A DNA stretch of 64,000 nt from positions 59,490,898 through 59,554,897 of the forward strand of contig JBAIZL010000006.1 in NCBI GenBank assembly GCA_036971475.1. The letters run 5' to 3'. The number at the start of each line of letters is the position of its first letter. Within the stretch, counting starts at the first letter, position 1. The notes under the pieces are model-generated. The model had not been told where the DNA came from. It saw only the letters and a program-made list of their open reading frames with translations, and made no database searches. This DNA comes from Prosapia bicincta. Lineage: Eukaryota; Arthropoda; Insecta; Hemiptera; Cercopidae. This document shows positions 39,396 through 48,255 of this stretch, piece after piece. A program made the translations under genes and the position numbers.

Positions 39396-39828
39396 AGTAG
39401 TAATGGGTATACTTTATCCCCCAATGAGAGAGCAGTATTTCTTACCCCCACTCCTTCCTAAGCCCCGCCCCTTTTGTTTGATAGGTCGATGGTGATGAAG
39501 ATGGCGTCTACGCCCCGCCCCTGGTGCTGGTGGAGGAGCGGAAGGGCCATCTTGTTCTGGTGATGACGTTTGGAAAAAATATAATTCTTGGTTGGGGAAT
39601 GGAACCTAGGACGTTTGGTTTGCTGGCGTGTGACGCTAGCGACTGAGCTACGAGTCGTTCAGTTGTGTGTAACTGTACGATTGTGGTACAAGTAGGTCTT
39701 GGAAATTTCGGTAGTATAAAATAAGAGTAATACGTGTATTTTAATAAATATGAATTTATTGTCTCAAAAAATAAAAATATATTGACAAGGGCAAATACGT
39801 AATTTAAATACAATATATATATATATAA
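39396..39828. repeat. Left terminal inverted repeat of the Polinton
   Basis: 433 bp, differing from the right TIR by a C-run length change and one base (GGCGTCTACG versus GGCGTCGACG) as far as seen. Contains GC boxes CCCCGCCCC (39463, 39513), a YY1-like AAGATGGCGTC (39498) and, on the minus strand, tRNA-like A and B boxes (39640-39650 and 39596-39606). An open frame spanning the TIR (39508-39837) is not considered a gene. Confidence 0.95.
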
Positions 39829-40141
39829 ATCTAACAATTATTTTAAAAAATAATAATATTAAGACTAGAATAAATACGAATAATAAAAATATATGAGCAA
39901 GAACAAATACAATATATATAAATCTAACAATAATTTTAAAAAATAATAATATTATAAATCTAACAATAATTTTAAAAAATAATAATATTAAGACTAGAAT
40001 CAACTCATCAATACATATTTCAAATATAATATAATTAAAATTAAGCAATGATAAAACTAAATATAAATAAGAGTAATATATCACGCACACCAACAGTCAC
40101 ACAAAAATATTTTTAGAAAATATATTACGCACAGTAGGTTA

Positions 40142-40407
40142 GCGAATATTGGGTTCGCGTGACTTTAAAATTCGGTGTAATATTTGTAGGTGACATCACA
40201 GCAACATCACAGTTATGCGATATCGAAGTCGAACCACACCATCAATTACTCCTCATCAGAATTGAACTACAATATAGGTCAATTCTAGTAACGAGTCTTT
40301 GATGGTGTGGGTCGATTGCGATAGTGCATAAATATGATGTTGCTGTGGGTGTCAGAGTACAAATATTACACACCCGATTTTAAAGTCACGCAAAACCAGC
40401 ATTCGCA
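40142..40407. repeat. Long hairpin 1 inside the Polinton
   Basis: An imperfect palindrome of about 266 bp. The left arm GCGAATATTGGGTTCGCGTG returns inverted at the right end as CACGCAAAACCAGCATTCGC. Pairing continues through CATCACAGCAACATCA and the inner stem AGAATTGA/TCAATTCT around ACTACAATATAGG. There are many mismatches but no large gap. It is followed by AGCCATCGCTGTCCTCAGTG. Confidence 0.8.
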
Positions 40408-40548
40408 TGTATCCTTGGCTGTGGGTAAAATATTTTCTAAGGAAGACAGCTCCAGCCATCGCTGTCCTCAGTGGTGGCCATTCCATTACAACATGCCACC
40501 CCCAAGCAAACACACACACACACACAGACGCACACAGTAAGTAGGTTA

Positions 40549-40748
40549 GCGAATGCAGGGACCGCGTGGTAATATAGGGGAAATAAAATAATTACGATTG
40601 GGATCTCAGCAACATCAGCAATTACTCACTATCAGAATTGAACTACAATATAGGTCAATTCTAGTAGTGAATCTTTGATGACGTTGCTGTGGGTTCCAAA
40701 TCGTAATTATTTTTATTTCCGATATTACCACGCAAGACCGGCATTCGC
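40549..40748. repeat. Long hairpin 2, tandem relative of hairpin 1
   Basis: A second palindrome with the same inner stem and loop (GAATTGAACTACAATATAGG then TCAATTCTAGTA) but different outer arms (GTGGTAATATAGGGGAAATA). The downstream CATCGCTGCCTTCTGTGGTG also matches the downstream part of hairpin 1, so a ~400-bp unit is duplicated. Confidence 0.8.
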
Positions 40749-41040
40749 ATGTATCCTGAGCTTACCGGGTGCGTAAGCTGCCTTAAGGGCTACGGAAGGC
40801 AGCTTCATCCATCGCTGCCTTCTGTGGTGGTCATCCATTACAACATACCACCCCCATGCACAAAGAAATGCGGGTATATATGGTATATACACCTCTTCAA
40901 ATGAGGAAAACTGTTGGTTTTACGTGAAAATGAATGTAGGAAGTAATATTTTAAAACAAGTGTCACTGCAAGGTTTAAAATACTGCTCACTATTATCATA
41001 TTCACATGAAAACAATAATCTTACCGCTTTGCGAGAAGTT

Positions 41041-41649
41041 TTATTCCTCTAGACTCCGCATTTCTTCGTCAGTAGTTGACAATAAAGTTGTGACGTCAAT
41101 TCCGTCCAGATCCTCGAGCGTGACTGGCAGCGGCTCAGGAGGTATCTCAGACGTCATTTGTCTCCGTATGTCGGATATAATATAGTCCACAATATCCAGG
41201 CTCTGAGCAATCTCCTCATCTGCGGTGGACGGTGGTGGCTTGGATGCTGGTGGTTGGGGAGGCAGAGATGTTGATGGTGGTGTCACCTCATCTGGCGCTG
41301 CGGTGAACGGTGGCTTGGATGCTGGTGGTTGGGACGCTGAAGGCAGAGATGTTGATGGTGGTGCCACCTCATTTGGCGCTGCGGTGGACGGTGGCTTGGA
41401 TGCTGGTGGTTGGGATGCTGAAGGCAGAGATGTCGATGTCCAGGTATGCGCTGGTGGTGGTTGCTGGCCGTCGTACGGGCGGGACGTCCTCAGATATCTA
41501 TCCCATGACTGGCTGATTATAATTCGACCGTCGTTTGTGCATGGGAGATAGGATACTCCCGACGAAATATTTAGTGTCACCAACGGGTACCCCGCCGCCG
41601 TAGCCTCTGATCTCAGTCTCAGCATCTGACTGAAATACCGACAACACAA
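41041..41649 (-). CDS. Proline-rich repeat protein (unknown)
   Basis: The frame encodes up to 202 aa; a start at Met9 (41625) is as likely. The centre has three imperfect repeats of TSLPSASQPPASKPPSTAAP-like sequence ending in (N/D)EV(A/T)PP. The C-terminus is acidic with LEDLDGIDVTTLLSTTDEEM. A TTGTCGGTATTTCAG acceptor at about 41630 suggests it is a second exon; a TATA/initiator promoter (42145-42182) and a GTAAGT donor near 42017 lie upstream. It resembles a disordered adaptor or minor virion protein; no family recognised. Confidence 0.6.
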   Translation of the reverse strand: MCCRYFSQMLRLRSEATAAGYPLVTLNISSGVSYLPCTNDGRIIISQSWDRYLRTSRPYDGQQPPPAHTWTSTSLPSASQPPASKPPSTAAPNEVAPPSTSLPSASQPPASKPPFTAAPDEVTPPSTSLPPQPPASKPPPSTADEEIAQSLDIVDYIISDIRRQMTSEIPPEPLPVTLEDLDGIDVTTLLSTTDEEMRSLEE

Positions 41650-42144
41650 TTTAGTAATATGAAAACACGGAATACTATAAAATCTGAAAGACTAATTCAC
41701 AGTATAATTTTAAAAATTAAGTCAATTTAATGAATAAATACAATGTTTATGAAAATATATGTCCAAAATAGGTAATACAAAACAAAATCTAGTGTAAAAT
41801 GAAATGCTGAAAAAGAACAGCTACCTTATACTATTTTATTAAAAATCGATATATGTTTAGCACATAATATATCCAACTGTTTGAGCTCGCTTAAAGTTAA
41901 TAAAACACGACAGTATAATTATTTGTGAAATTTGTAAAAAGCAATATGAAATGAAGGTTATTCAAAATTAAACACACATATATAAAGTATTTTTAAATAA
42001 ATATTCGTTGTCACTTACCTAAATAAGTCATCAGCCTAGCCCGGCAATATAGACCTGATCAGCTAACTCAGCATGTCGTCGGTATAACGAGTGAGGTTGA
42101 ATCCAGGCACCATCTCAAGCAACTGTGTCAGGTATCCTCTGAAG

Positions 42145-42182
42145 CTACTGTGAGAGATCTACTAGTGTGTTGTTGATATATA
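42145..42182 (-). promoter_or_regulatory. TATA box plus initiator
   Basis: On the minus strand, AGTATATATC at about 42182-42175 is followed 30 nt later by the initiator-like TCACAGT (42153-42147). A short leader then reaches an ATTTAG|GTAAGT donor near 42017. It probably drives the proline-rich gene through an intron of about 390 nt. Confidence 0.5.
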
Positions 42183-42343
42183 CTCTTCTCCCCAACGTTT
42201 GGTAGGGGTATCAAGTTCTCACAGTTGGTATCCGGTTGTCAAGGTCTACTGGTTCAGCTTCCCACGCCTTCTACCGAGTTCAACAACTCTCACTGGCTCC
42301 ACGACCGCAACGTCCGGTTCTCAAGGTTTACCAGTTCGCAAGC

Positions 42344-42973
42344 CTATGAAAGATAAACACGTATAGTGGCGGATGTGGGCGTTCTGCACACGCTACATAC
42401 TTCAAGGCTAAGCGAGCACAATTGACAGGCAAACACATGTCCACATGGTAGACTTGCAACTTGCAATTCTTCTGCACAACAAATCTTACATTTCAAACGA
42501 TCATCCTCATTACGTTGCACTAGATCACCGTCGTCGTCGTCGTCGTCATCATCATCATCATCATCATCATAATCATCGTCATCAAAAACAGTTCTAATAT
42601 CGATATTCATTTCTTCTACTTTAAATTTTACAATCCATGCTAATTTACATTCATGAAACCATTCAACGTGTTCGACAAACGGGTCATCTGTAGGTTCCCA
42701 ACCTTTGAGACCTCCCCCACAACTAAAACATACAGTATGGTCATCTTCTCCGGTGTAGAAAAAACCGGTCAAGCTTAGAGTATATGGATTCAATGTTTCG
42801 CTTTCCACACCCTTCCAATTACGAAAAGAGGATAATCTGCTGTTCGCAAGTGAATAACGTCGATGAACTGGGTTCTCAATTGTAAGAGAATCGGGCCAAA
42901 CCATGTCTGTCTGTGGAATGACTGAAAATCTTAAATGTCTTGTATTCTTATACACTTGTTCTCTGTGTCTCAT
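42344..42973 (-). CDS. BIR-RING inhibitor-of-apoptosis protein
   Basis: 209 aa. A BIR domain covers about residues 38-113 with zinc ligands C82, C85, H102 and C109 (CFSCGGGLKGWEPTDDPFVE, then HVEWFHEC). A long aspartate run (about 129-149), encoded by a GAC/GAT microsatellite, acts as linker. A C-terminal RING at about 162-196 has ligands C162, C165, C177, H179, C183, C186, C193, C196. Baculovirus and cellular IAPs with this layout bind caspases or pro-apoptotic IBM peptides and act as E3 ubiquitin ligases, so host apoptosis control is the likely role. It has one BIR instead of the two or three common in IAPs. It probably derives from an arthropod host or virus IAP. Confidence 0.9.
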   Translation of the reverse strand: MRHREQVYKNTRHLRFSVIPQTDMVWPDSLTIENPVHRRYSLANSRLSSFRNWKGVESETLNPYTLSLTGFFYTGEDDHTVCFSCGGGLKGWEPTDDPFVEHVEWFHECKLAWIVKFKVEEMNIDIRTVFDDDDYDDDDDDDDDDDDDGDLVQRNEDDRLKCKICCAEELQVASLPCGHVFACQLCSLSLEVCSVCRTPTSATIRVYLS

Positions 42974-43194
42974 ACGGGGTTGAAACCGTCATCATTATGC
43001 CCACATTACAAGTTTGGAAATAGCCGACGCTATTTACCAGTGACTACCACAAAATGCAGTCCCTACGGGCAATCGACTTTCTAGTAGGGTGTTAACCCCG
43101 AAGGTCGATTACCCGAATGAAAATGGCTCCAACCACCGCCATTTCCTGTAACTGCCACTCCATGACAAAATGCAGTTCCCAAACAGCCAAGAAG
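42974..43194. other. Intergenic with duplicated fragments
   Basis: Contains CGGGCAATCGACTTTC, GTAGGGTGTTAACCCCG and GGTCGATTACCCGAATGAAA strings repeated near 43840-44110. Likely upstream sequence of the IAP gene; no promoter decided. Confidence 0.4.
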
Positions 43195-43475
43195 GTTTAG
43201 GAGGACTTGTCCTACGCCAGGGACCTTCAAAGGCAAAGCTTTTTTTTTTTGGTGCTTTAAAGGTTTACAGGGAGTTACCCCGTGCCAGGGACCTTTAAAA
43301 CATTTTTCTTGAAGGTTTACGGGGAGTTAACCCACGCCAGTGACCATCAAGTTTTTTTTTTAAATTTTTTTTGAAGCTTTAAAGGTTTACAGGGAGTTAC
43401 CCCGTGCCAGGGACCTTTAAAACATTTTTCTTGAAGGTTTACGGGGAGTTAACCCACGCCAGTGACCATCAAGTT
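43195..43475. repeat. GGTTTACGGGGAGTTAACCC-type repeats
   Basis: Five or so copies of GGTTTAC(A/G)GGGAGTTA(A/C)CCC, ACGCCAG(T/G)GACC. They are arranged as a ~120-bp tandem duplication (43255-43351 and 43375-43473) separated by T runs. The same core appears beside the relic polymerase at 31555-31945. Confidence 0.8.
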
Positions 43476-43832
43476 TTATACTAAGCGATAAGCAAAATCG
43501 TAATAATATCTTGCACTGCGCAGTGCACATTTACAATGTACATAAGTGTTTGGTTGCGGTAGTATGCACCTGAAGTAAATACGGCTGTTGTTGCTAGACG
43601 AGTATTTCTCAGGCAATTCCATGACATGTGGAAATATTGAGCCTTTTCCAAACCTTTTGTGAAAATGGTGAAAAACGGTATGATTCGCAATGGTTGTTCA
43701 TCAAAAGGTATACTACCTTCGTACCAGCTGATACGAGCCTGCCTGTAACCATCGAGCAGACGTTTGTGACGATTCATTTAAATTATGAAATTTGTAAGGC
43801 GGTTTAAAAATGGTAACACTTTGATAGTGTTC
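43476..43832 (-). pseudogene. Broken duplicate of the 44151-44609 gene
   Basis: Parallels 44147-44535 over most of its length (ISWYEGSIPFDEQ, IFTKGLEKAQYF). It lacks the N-terminus and has small deletions that shift the frame after the KGLEKAQ segment. Not expected to make the normal protein. Confidence 0.75.
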
Positions 43833-44150
43833 GGAATCGACATTCAAGGTCGATTACCCGAAATGGCTCCAACCACAGTCATTGCCTGTAACTGCCTAAC
43901 ATGACAAAATGAAGTTCCCAATGGAAACAGCCAGTTTTAAACTCTAATATCTTGCACTGCGCAGTGCACATTTACAATCTACATAACATAAATGTTGTGT
44001 TGCGACGGGCAATCGACTTTCAAGTAGGGTGTTTACCCCGACATTCAAGGTCGATTACCCGAATGAAAATGGCTCCAACCACCGCCATTTCCTGTAACTG
44101 CCACTCCATGACAAAATGCAGTTCCCAATGCAAACAGCCGGTTTTAAACT

Positions 44151-44609
44151 CTAAGCGATAAGCAAATCATAATAATATCTTGCACTGCGTAGTGCACATT
44201 TACAGTCTGCATAAGTGTTGTGTTGCGGTAGTATGCATTTGAAGTAAATAGGGCTGTTGTTGTTGTCGCTAGACGAGTATTTCTCAGGCAATTCCATCAC
44301 ATGTGGATGGAACTGCCGCAAATATTGAGCCTTTTCCAAACCTTTTGTGAAAATGGTGGAAAACGGTGTTAGCATGATTCGCAATAGTTGTTCATCAAAA
44401 GGTATACTACCTTCGTACCAGCTGATACGATGATATTTTGCCTGTAACCATCTAGCAGATTTTTGTGACGAATCATTTAAATTATGAAATTTGTAAGGCG
44501 GTTTGAAAATGGTAACACTTTGATAGTGTTCGGACACCACAGCCAGTTCCTTCACAACGTATTTGCCATCGTTGTCGACGAAGGCATGAAACTCCACTAC
44601 TGCTTGCAT
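44151..44609 (-). CDS. Conserved small Polinton protein (unknown, 152 aa)
   Basis: Starts MQAVVEFHAFVDNDGKYVVK, continues with FKPPYKFHNL, RISWYEGSIPFDE and IFTKGLEKAQYL, and ends with a His/Cys-containing part (LPQHNTYADCKCAL). I recall proteins with this pattern being common in arthropod genomes near Polinton-type elements. The alternation of an acidic first strand with later conserved H/D/C hints at an RNase H-like fold, but that is speculation. The upstream 189-aa gene originally seems to have overlapped its start; a ~200-bp insertion/duplication now separates them. Confidence 0.65.
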   Translation of the reverse strand: MQAVVEFHAFVDNDGKYVVKELAVVSEHYQSVTIFKPPYKFHNLNDSSQKSARWLQAKYHRISWYEGSIPFDEQLLRIMLTPFSTIFTKGLEKAQYLRQFHPHVMELPEKYSSSDNNNSPIYFKCILPQHNTYADCKCALRSARYYYDLLIA

Positions 44610-44792
44610 GTTTGTCTGCCAACAAAAGTTTACACAAAAATTAATATTAATAAAAAATTAATACTAAATAAATTCGTAAGATATGAAGTAATTTAAAGAG
44701 CCGCTATGGTATGAAGTAACATACGAACGTGTACCTAGCAAGAAATATATAAATCGTAGAAAGTAACGTATATATATTATTAGGCATGAAAC

Positions 44793-45362
44793 TCAACCAC
44801 TGCTTGCATGCTTCTTGTACAAAACAACTTCCTCGTACAACTTGTCTGCCTCGGGGAGAGTACTGGACACGATCTCGTCCGTGGCTAGACACTCAATGAT
44901 GTAAGACCCTAGTTGTGGTTCATTATAAAACAGTTCGCTGATGCGCCGGTTTACGAGCGGTATGGTATCCATTAATAAATTCCATTCTGGTAGGCCCAAG
45001 GTGACCCTGTGTTTTCCGTCAAACAATGCGATATAACGTTTACCGAAGACAGTCTTTATTGTGATATCGCCGTTAGTTAGTGTAAACCTACGTTGTTCTC
45101 CTTCAGGCAGCGGTAGTCGTGTCTTGAAATCATTAAAGTCGTTGTACGTGAAAAAAACAAATTTTCTACCAGCCTGTATAAGGACGCCTAGTTCGTAGAC
45201 GGTGTGCTGAAAAAGCCCGGTCGCGACAAACTTCGTACACTGGTCATTCAGAAAATACACAGACTTTAGAAATATGCCCAACGGACGAGCGGTACGGTCT
45301 ACATCCATCGCGTCCATGACGACAACTGAGACTAAATGCGAACAAATAGGGTAATATATCAC
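44793..45362 (-). CDS. Unknown Polinton protein (189-aa frame)
   Basis: Met16 (45317, MDAMDVDRTARPLGIFLKSV) is a better start than the first Met. The middle has a beta-rich stretch, FTLTNGDITIKTVFGKRYIA then VTLGLPEWNLLMDTIPLV. Its rhythm recalls PC4-type single-stranded DNA-binding proteins (strand-strand-EW-helix), but key residues cannot be matched by eye. The last residues (HASSG) are encoded by a duplicated copy of the start of the neighbouring gene, so the original C-terminus may differ. It lies between the 152-aa gene and the capsid cluster, all on the minus strand. Confidence 0.6.
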   Translation of the reverse strand: MIYYPICSHLVSVVVMDAMDVDRTARPLGIFLKSVYFLNDQCTKFVATGLFQHTVYELGVLIQAGRKFVFFTYNDFNDFKTRLPLPEGEQRRFTLTNGDITIKTVFGKRYIALFDGKHRVTLGLPEWNLLMDTIPLVNRRISELFYNEPQLGSYIIECLATDEIVSSTLPEADKLYEEVVLYKKHASSG

Positions 45363-45378
45363 AGGGTGTGGTCACAGA

Positions 45379-46572
45379 TTACGTAATCTTTTTAACAACA
45401 CCTGTTAGCAGGTTATAGACAATATGCGAATCGTGAATAATCAAGCAGTAACCGGAAGTATTAGGCGGAATATTTTCAGACGCCTCGATTTCAAGTCTCA
45501 CATCTACAGGCCCTGATTTTATCGTATCGTTTTGTTTCGAACAATCGATTACAAAAATCGGTGCTTTTTGCTTAAAGGTTGACAAGTCTAGACATGGTGA
45601 TGGTTCGCGTGAATAATAGGACTGCTGAAATCTAACGTACATGTCATACAAAATGGCGGTGTCGCCGAGAATATTATCGTAGGGAAAGTACTGAGAGTTG
45701 AGATACAATTTTACATCCGTTACCTTGCAGCTATCAAACTCTGAAGCATTTGCTTTAATCTTGTTTTTGCGATCGATTTGCAACGCGAAAATTACGTAAC
45801 GAGGTTTTTCCAGTTGCGAAGATGTCTTTACGGTCCAAGAGAGTTGTTTCGTGGCCGGTAAACCGGGATATTCTATTAGTTCCCATTTCCGGTGTGGTAC
45901 GTGAACGGTGACATCGCGTTCAATCATTTTCAAAAGTTTCAATTTTATCGGATCGGCTACGGAGATGTGCGGAACTCGCCAATAGATAGTATTTATTTTC
46001 AGATCAATATTTGTCGCATCCGTGTTAACTATTGCGTTTAAATTTGAAGATGAACGCAAAAGGACAAGCTCCTGTTTCACGTTGACTACAATTCTATTGT
46101 AATCCTCGAAAAATCCCATCAACATACGCAACGGTATAACTATGTTGAACTCTTTACAATCGTTATTTGTTTTACCCACTCCTAGCCAACCGCAATTTCC
46201 GAGTTTATTTTTCTCGTGTTCGCGCAACGAAAGCAAGTTCTTAATGGTGGTCGTTATACCGACATTCCTGGTCCTGTCTATTTCGTTGCCTCCGATTTCG
46301 TATCTGATATCGTCGAAAAGAAAAGCTATAGCATTATTTATCAAAGACACGTCAGCGGCCGCTCCTCCGTCTTTTGTCGCAGTCAACGTACCTTTTATAT
46401 GCAGCGTGCTCTGAAAAGGTATCGTAATGACATCTTGTTGATGAATGGGAATACGAATTTCATCGTTATTACCAAACGTAGCGGAGGAGTACGGTCGATG
46501 AGTATGGTACTCCAGTCCGTTGAGGGTGTTGTCGTACTCGGCGCTAGAGTCGATTGCCAAAAGGTTTTCCAT
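45379..46572 (-). CDS. MCP: Major capsid protein (double jelly-roll, hexon-like)
   Basis: 397 aa. The N-terminal part has NDEIRIPIHQQDVITIPFQS, LINNAIAFLFDDIRYEIGGN and EIDRTRNVGITTTIK, the pattern of arthropod Polinton/adintovirus hexon proteins, which build the capsid as trimers with two jelly rolls. Length is slightly below the usual 400-650 aa of Polinton MCPs. Its position directly after the minor capsid and protease genes supports the call. The start overlaps the end of the small ORF 46544-46735 by 29 nt. Frame intact. The fold assignment rests on family pattern and context, not on a structure search. Confidence 0.8.
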   Translation of the reverse strand: MENLLAIDSSAEYDNTLNGLEYHTHRPYSSATFGNNDEIRIPIHQQDVITIPFQSTLHIKGTLTATKDGGAAADVSLINNAIAFLFDDIRYEIGGNEIDRTRNVGITTTIKNLLSLREHEKNKLGNCGWLGVGKTNNDCKEFNIVIPLRMLMGFFEDYNRIVVNVKQELVLLRSSSNLNAIVNTDATNIDLKINTIYWRVPHISVADPIKLKLLKMIERDVTVHVPHRKWELIEYPGLPATKQLSWTVKTSSQLEKPRYVIFALQIDRKNKIKANASEFDSCKVTDVKLYLNSQYFPYDNILGDTAILYDMYVRFQQSYYSREPSPCLDLSTFKQKAPIFVIDCSKQNDTIKSGPVDVRLEIEASENIPPNTSGYCLIIHDSHIVYNLLTGVVKKIT

Positions 46573-46735
46573 TGTTCACTTTAAAACCCAAAGATCTGAG
46601 GAACCTAACGTTTCGCAGTGTTAACTGTGCCGTCGTCGGACGTAAACTGCCGCCCTTCTTATAGAAGCGCTCGTTAAATATTAGGCCCATCTCGACGTCT
46701 ACGTAAATGTAATCGTACGGAAATGTTTTCTCCAC
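46544..46735 (-). CDS. Small ORF between penton and capsid genes
   Basis: 63 aa (or 48 from Met16 at 46690): an acidic-aromatic start, then LIFNERFYKKGGSLRPTTAQ, LTLRNVRFLRSLGF. It overlaps the penton 3' end and the MCP start. Small ORFs in this position are common in adintovirus-like elements and may be capsid cement or core peptides; no family recognised. Confidence 0.5.
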   Translation of the reverse strand: MEKTFPYDYIYVDVEMGLIFNERFYKKGGSLRPTTAQLTLRNVRFLRSLGFKVNNGKPFGNRL

Positions 46736-47408
46736 GGAAATCTATTATATCACCGTTCTGATCTCGTAGACTTACAGTGATATTATGAATGACGCTTACG
46801 TTGACAGGTAAATATATTACGCTCTGAGGGACTTCTACAATTTTATAACCGGGCGGTACCTGCGGATAAAATTCGTGCAAGGTATGGCATTCTATGCCGT
46901 TTTGAAACGATCCTGCGACTATATTGCAATCCACGCGTATCACGTTAACCCTGATGATATCTACAGGCCGGTCAGAAGAGTGTTTATGATTTGCCTCTAA
47001 TTTCTTCTTACTGAACCCCATCAGCTGGCCTATAGACATGGCCTTGTCGAAAAAGATTGCGTGCGAACATTTTATTTCCACTTTGAGTGTGTTATTATTC
47101 GGTGTCAATACTAAAACAGTATCGGGAACTAGTTCCGTTTTAATGTACCTCTCAATATCGGATATTTCGTACGATCCGGTCGGTAATGAAATCGTGTGAA
47201 CGTTTTTATCATCGCCGTAATGAAAAAGATTGTTTACATCCTCAACGATATTTGGTATCGAGTTGTATGTTGCCAGATCGATGAAAGCTATTTCCCACTC
47301 GCCTTTTGATACATCAATTGGTGGGAAAAAGTCACAAGACAAAACAGCAGTGTGATCTGATAGAACTATGCTCATGACGTTAGAAACTTTAGACACAAAT
47401 GACCGCAA
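46674..47408 (-). CDS. mCP: Minor capsid (penton-like) protein
   Basis: Met12 (47375) is the likely start because its ATGA overlaps the protease stop by 4 nt, giving 233 aa. Features: MSIVLSDHTAVLSCDFFPPI, WEIAFIDLATYNSIPNI, then ISLPTGSYEISDIERYIK, typical of Polinton penton-like single jelly-roll proteins that occupy capsid vertices. The C-terminus is basic (HLRRRRDG). Located between protease and MCP, as in related elements. Confidence 0.75.
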   Translation of the reverse strand: MRSFVSKVSNVMSIVLSDHTAVLSCDFFPPIDVSKGEWEIAFIDLATYNSIPNIVEDVNNLFHYGDDKNVHTISLPTGSYEISDIERYIKTELVPDTVLVLTPNNNTLKVEIKCSHAIFFDKAMSIGQLMGFSKKKLEANHKHSSDRPVDIIRVNVIRVDCNIVAGSFQNGIECHTLHEFYPQVPPGYKIVEVPQSVIYLPVNVSVIHNITVSLRDQNGDIIDFRGENISVRLHLRRRRDGPNI

Positions 47409-47752
47409 ACGACTGAGTTGTCTTTTTGATGTCTCTTGTAGTTATAGTGTACGTTAGCGTTTTCGCCAAAATACCTACTTAGCTCAATTGGCGGTCGCAG
47501 ATTCCCGAAACTATCATAGTACTCTATAGAGTTTCCTCTCTTTTTGTAACATACCCAATGGGTGCCGGGACCGGTTATACTATCCAAATTCACGATAGCC
47601 GATTCGTTTCTTAAAGGTCGTGCAGGTAATGTATCTCTCATGTATACACCTCTGAACCACGGTACTCCCAATGCTAAAGCGTATCTTTCCAGTTCTATAT
47701 TAGTCAACGGTCTAATGGGTATACAATCTATCGACGTTTTTTTTTCGTACAT
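47372..47752 (-). CDS. PRO: Adenain-like cysteine protease
   Basis: 126 aa. The catalytic triad of the adenovirus protease / ULP-like fold is visible in order: His65 in GTHWVCY, Asp80 in EYYDSFG, Gln109, and Cys116 in SVVCGHLCLKFL. Adenain-type proteases mature capsid proteins in the virion. Shorter than adenovirus protease (about 200 aa) but typical for Polintons. It begins inside the 3' end of the phospholipase gene (25-nt overlap) and its stop overlaps the penton start. Confidence 0.88.
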   Translation of the reverse strand: MYEKKTSIDCIPIRPLTNIELERYALALGVPWFRGVYMRDTLPARPLRNESAIVNLDSITGPGTHWVCYKKRGNSIEYYDSFGNLRPPIELSRYFGENANVHYNYKRHQKDNSVVCGHLCLKFLTS

Positions 47753-48255
47753 CTTTTCTTCTTCTTCCCGCTACCTTGTTTCTTGTACGGTTTCAAGTAA
47801 AGCCCTTTGCCTTGCAGACGTTTCAACAGGTGTTGAACGGTAGGCTGACGACGACGACGTCTTTTACCGCCGCCAAATGCTGTCTTAGCTTTCATCGCTG
47901 CCGTTACGGCCAAAGCAGCGGCGCGTTCACCGAGCGATGCGTCACCCGCTTTGACTCTGCTCCAAGCTTTTCCCGCTAAGATTTCGTCGGCTACGCGTCT
48001 TCTATCTGAATCACTGTAGTTGCTGTATGAGATATCGTGTTGTTTACAGGCTTCGTCCAACGGATTTATACCTTTATCACCGCGTGCCAACCGTGTCTTC
48101 AATTTTGTTCCCGGTCCACAATAATTGTACGAAGGTAAGTGTAACTCGACTGGAAGTAAATCGATGGCCTTATTCAAAACACCAGACACTAGTCCACGTC
48201 CTGTCTTTACGACACCGCGTTTACGACTAACAGCTGTTTTCCGTTTGACACCCAT
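47728..48255 (-). CDS. Phospholipase A2-domain virion protein with basic tail
   Basis: 175 aa. The PLA2 core of the parvovirus VP1 type is clear: calcium loop YCGPG at 45-49 and active-site helix DEACKQHDISY with His73-Asp74. In parvoviruses this activity opens endosomal membranes during entry; the same role is inferred here. Flanks are strongly basic: KRKTAVSRKRGVVKTGRG at the N-terminus, and GGGKRRRRR, YKKQGSGKKKKRCTKKKRR at the C-terminus, which could bind DNA or act as a nuclear signal, like an adenovirus core protein. A TATA-like TTTTATAAGT (about 48301-48292) lies 40 nt upstream. Frame intact and catalytic residues present. Confidence 0.88.
   Translation of the reverse strand: MGVKRKTAVSRKRGVVKTGRGLVSGVLNKAIDLLPVELHLPSYNYCGPGTKLKTRLARGDKGINPLDEACKQHDISYSNYSDSDRRRVADEILAGKAWSRVKAGDASLGERAAALAVTAAMKAKTAFGGGKRRRRRQPTVQHLLKRLQGKGLYLKPYKKQGSGKKKKRCTKKKRR

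Noticed and set aside
39508..39837. TIR open frame (and its copy at 60600-60989)
   Set aside because: Reads through GC boxes, tRNA-like boxes and an AT repeat; composition is not protein-like.
41225..41551. Glycine-rich plus-strand frame
   Set aside because: Antisense shadow of the proline-rich repeat gene.
47728..48255. Endogenous parvovirus/densovirus insertion
   Set aside because: PLA2 is of the VP1 type, but no parvovirus NS1 or VP sequence surrounds it and it overlaps the Polinton protease gene.
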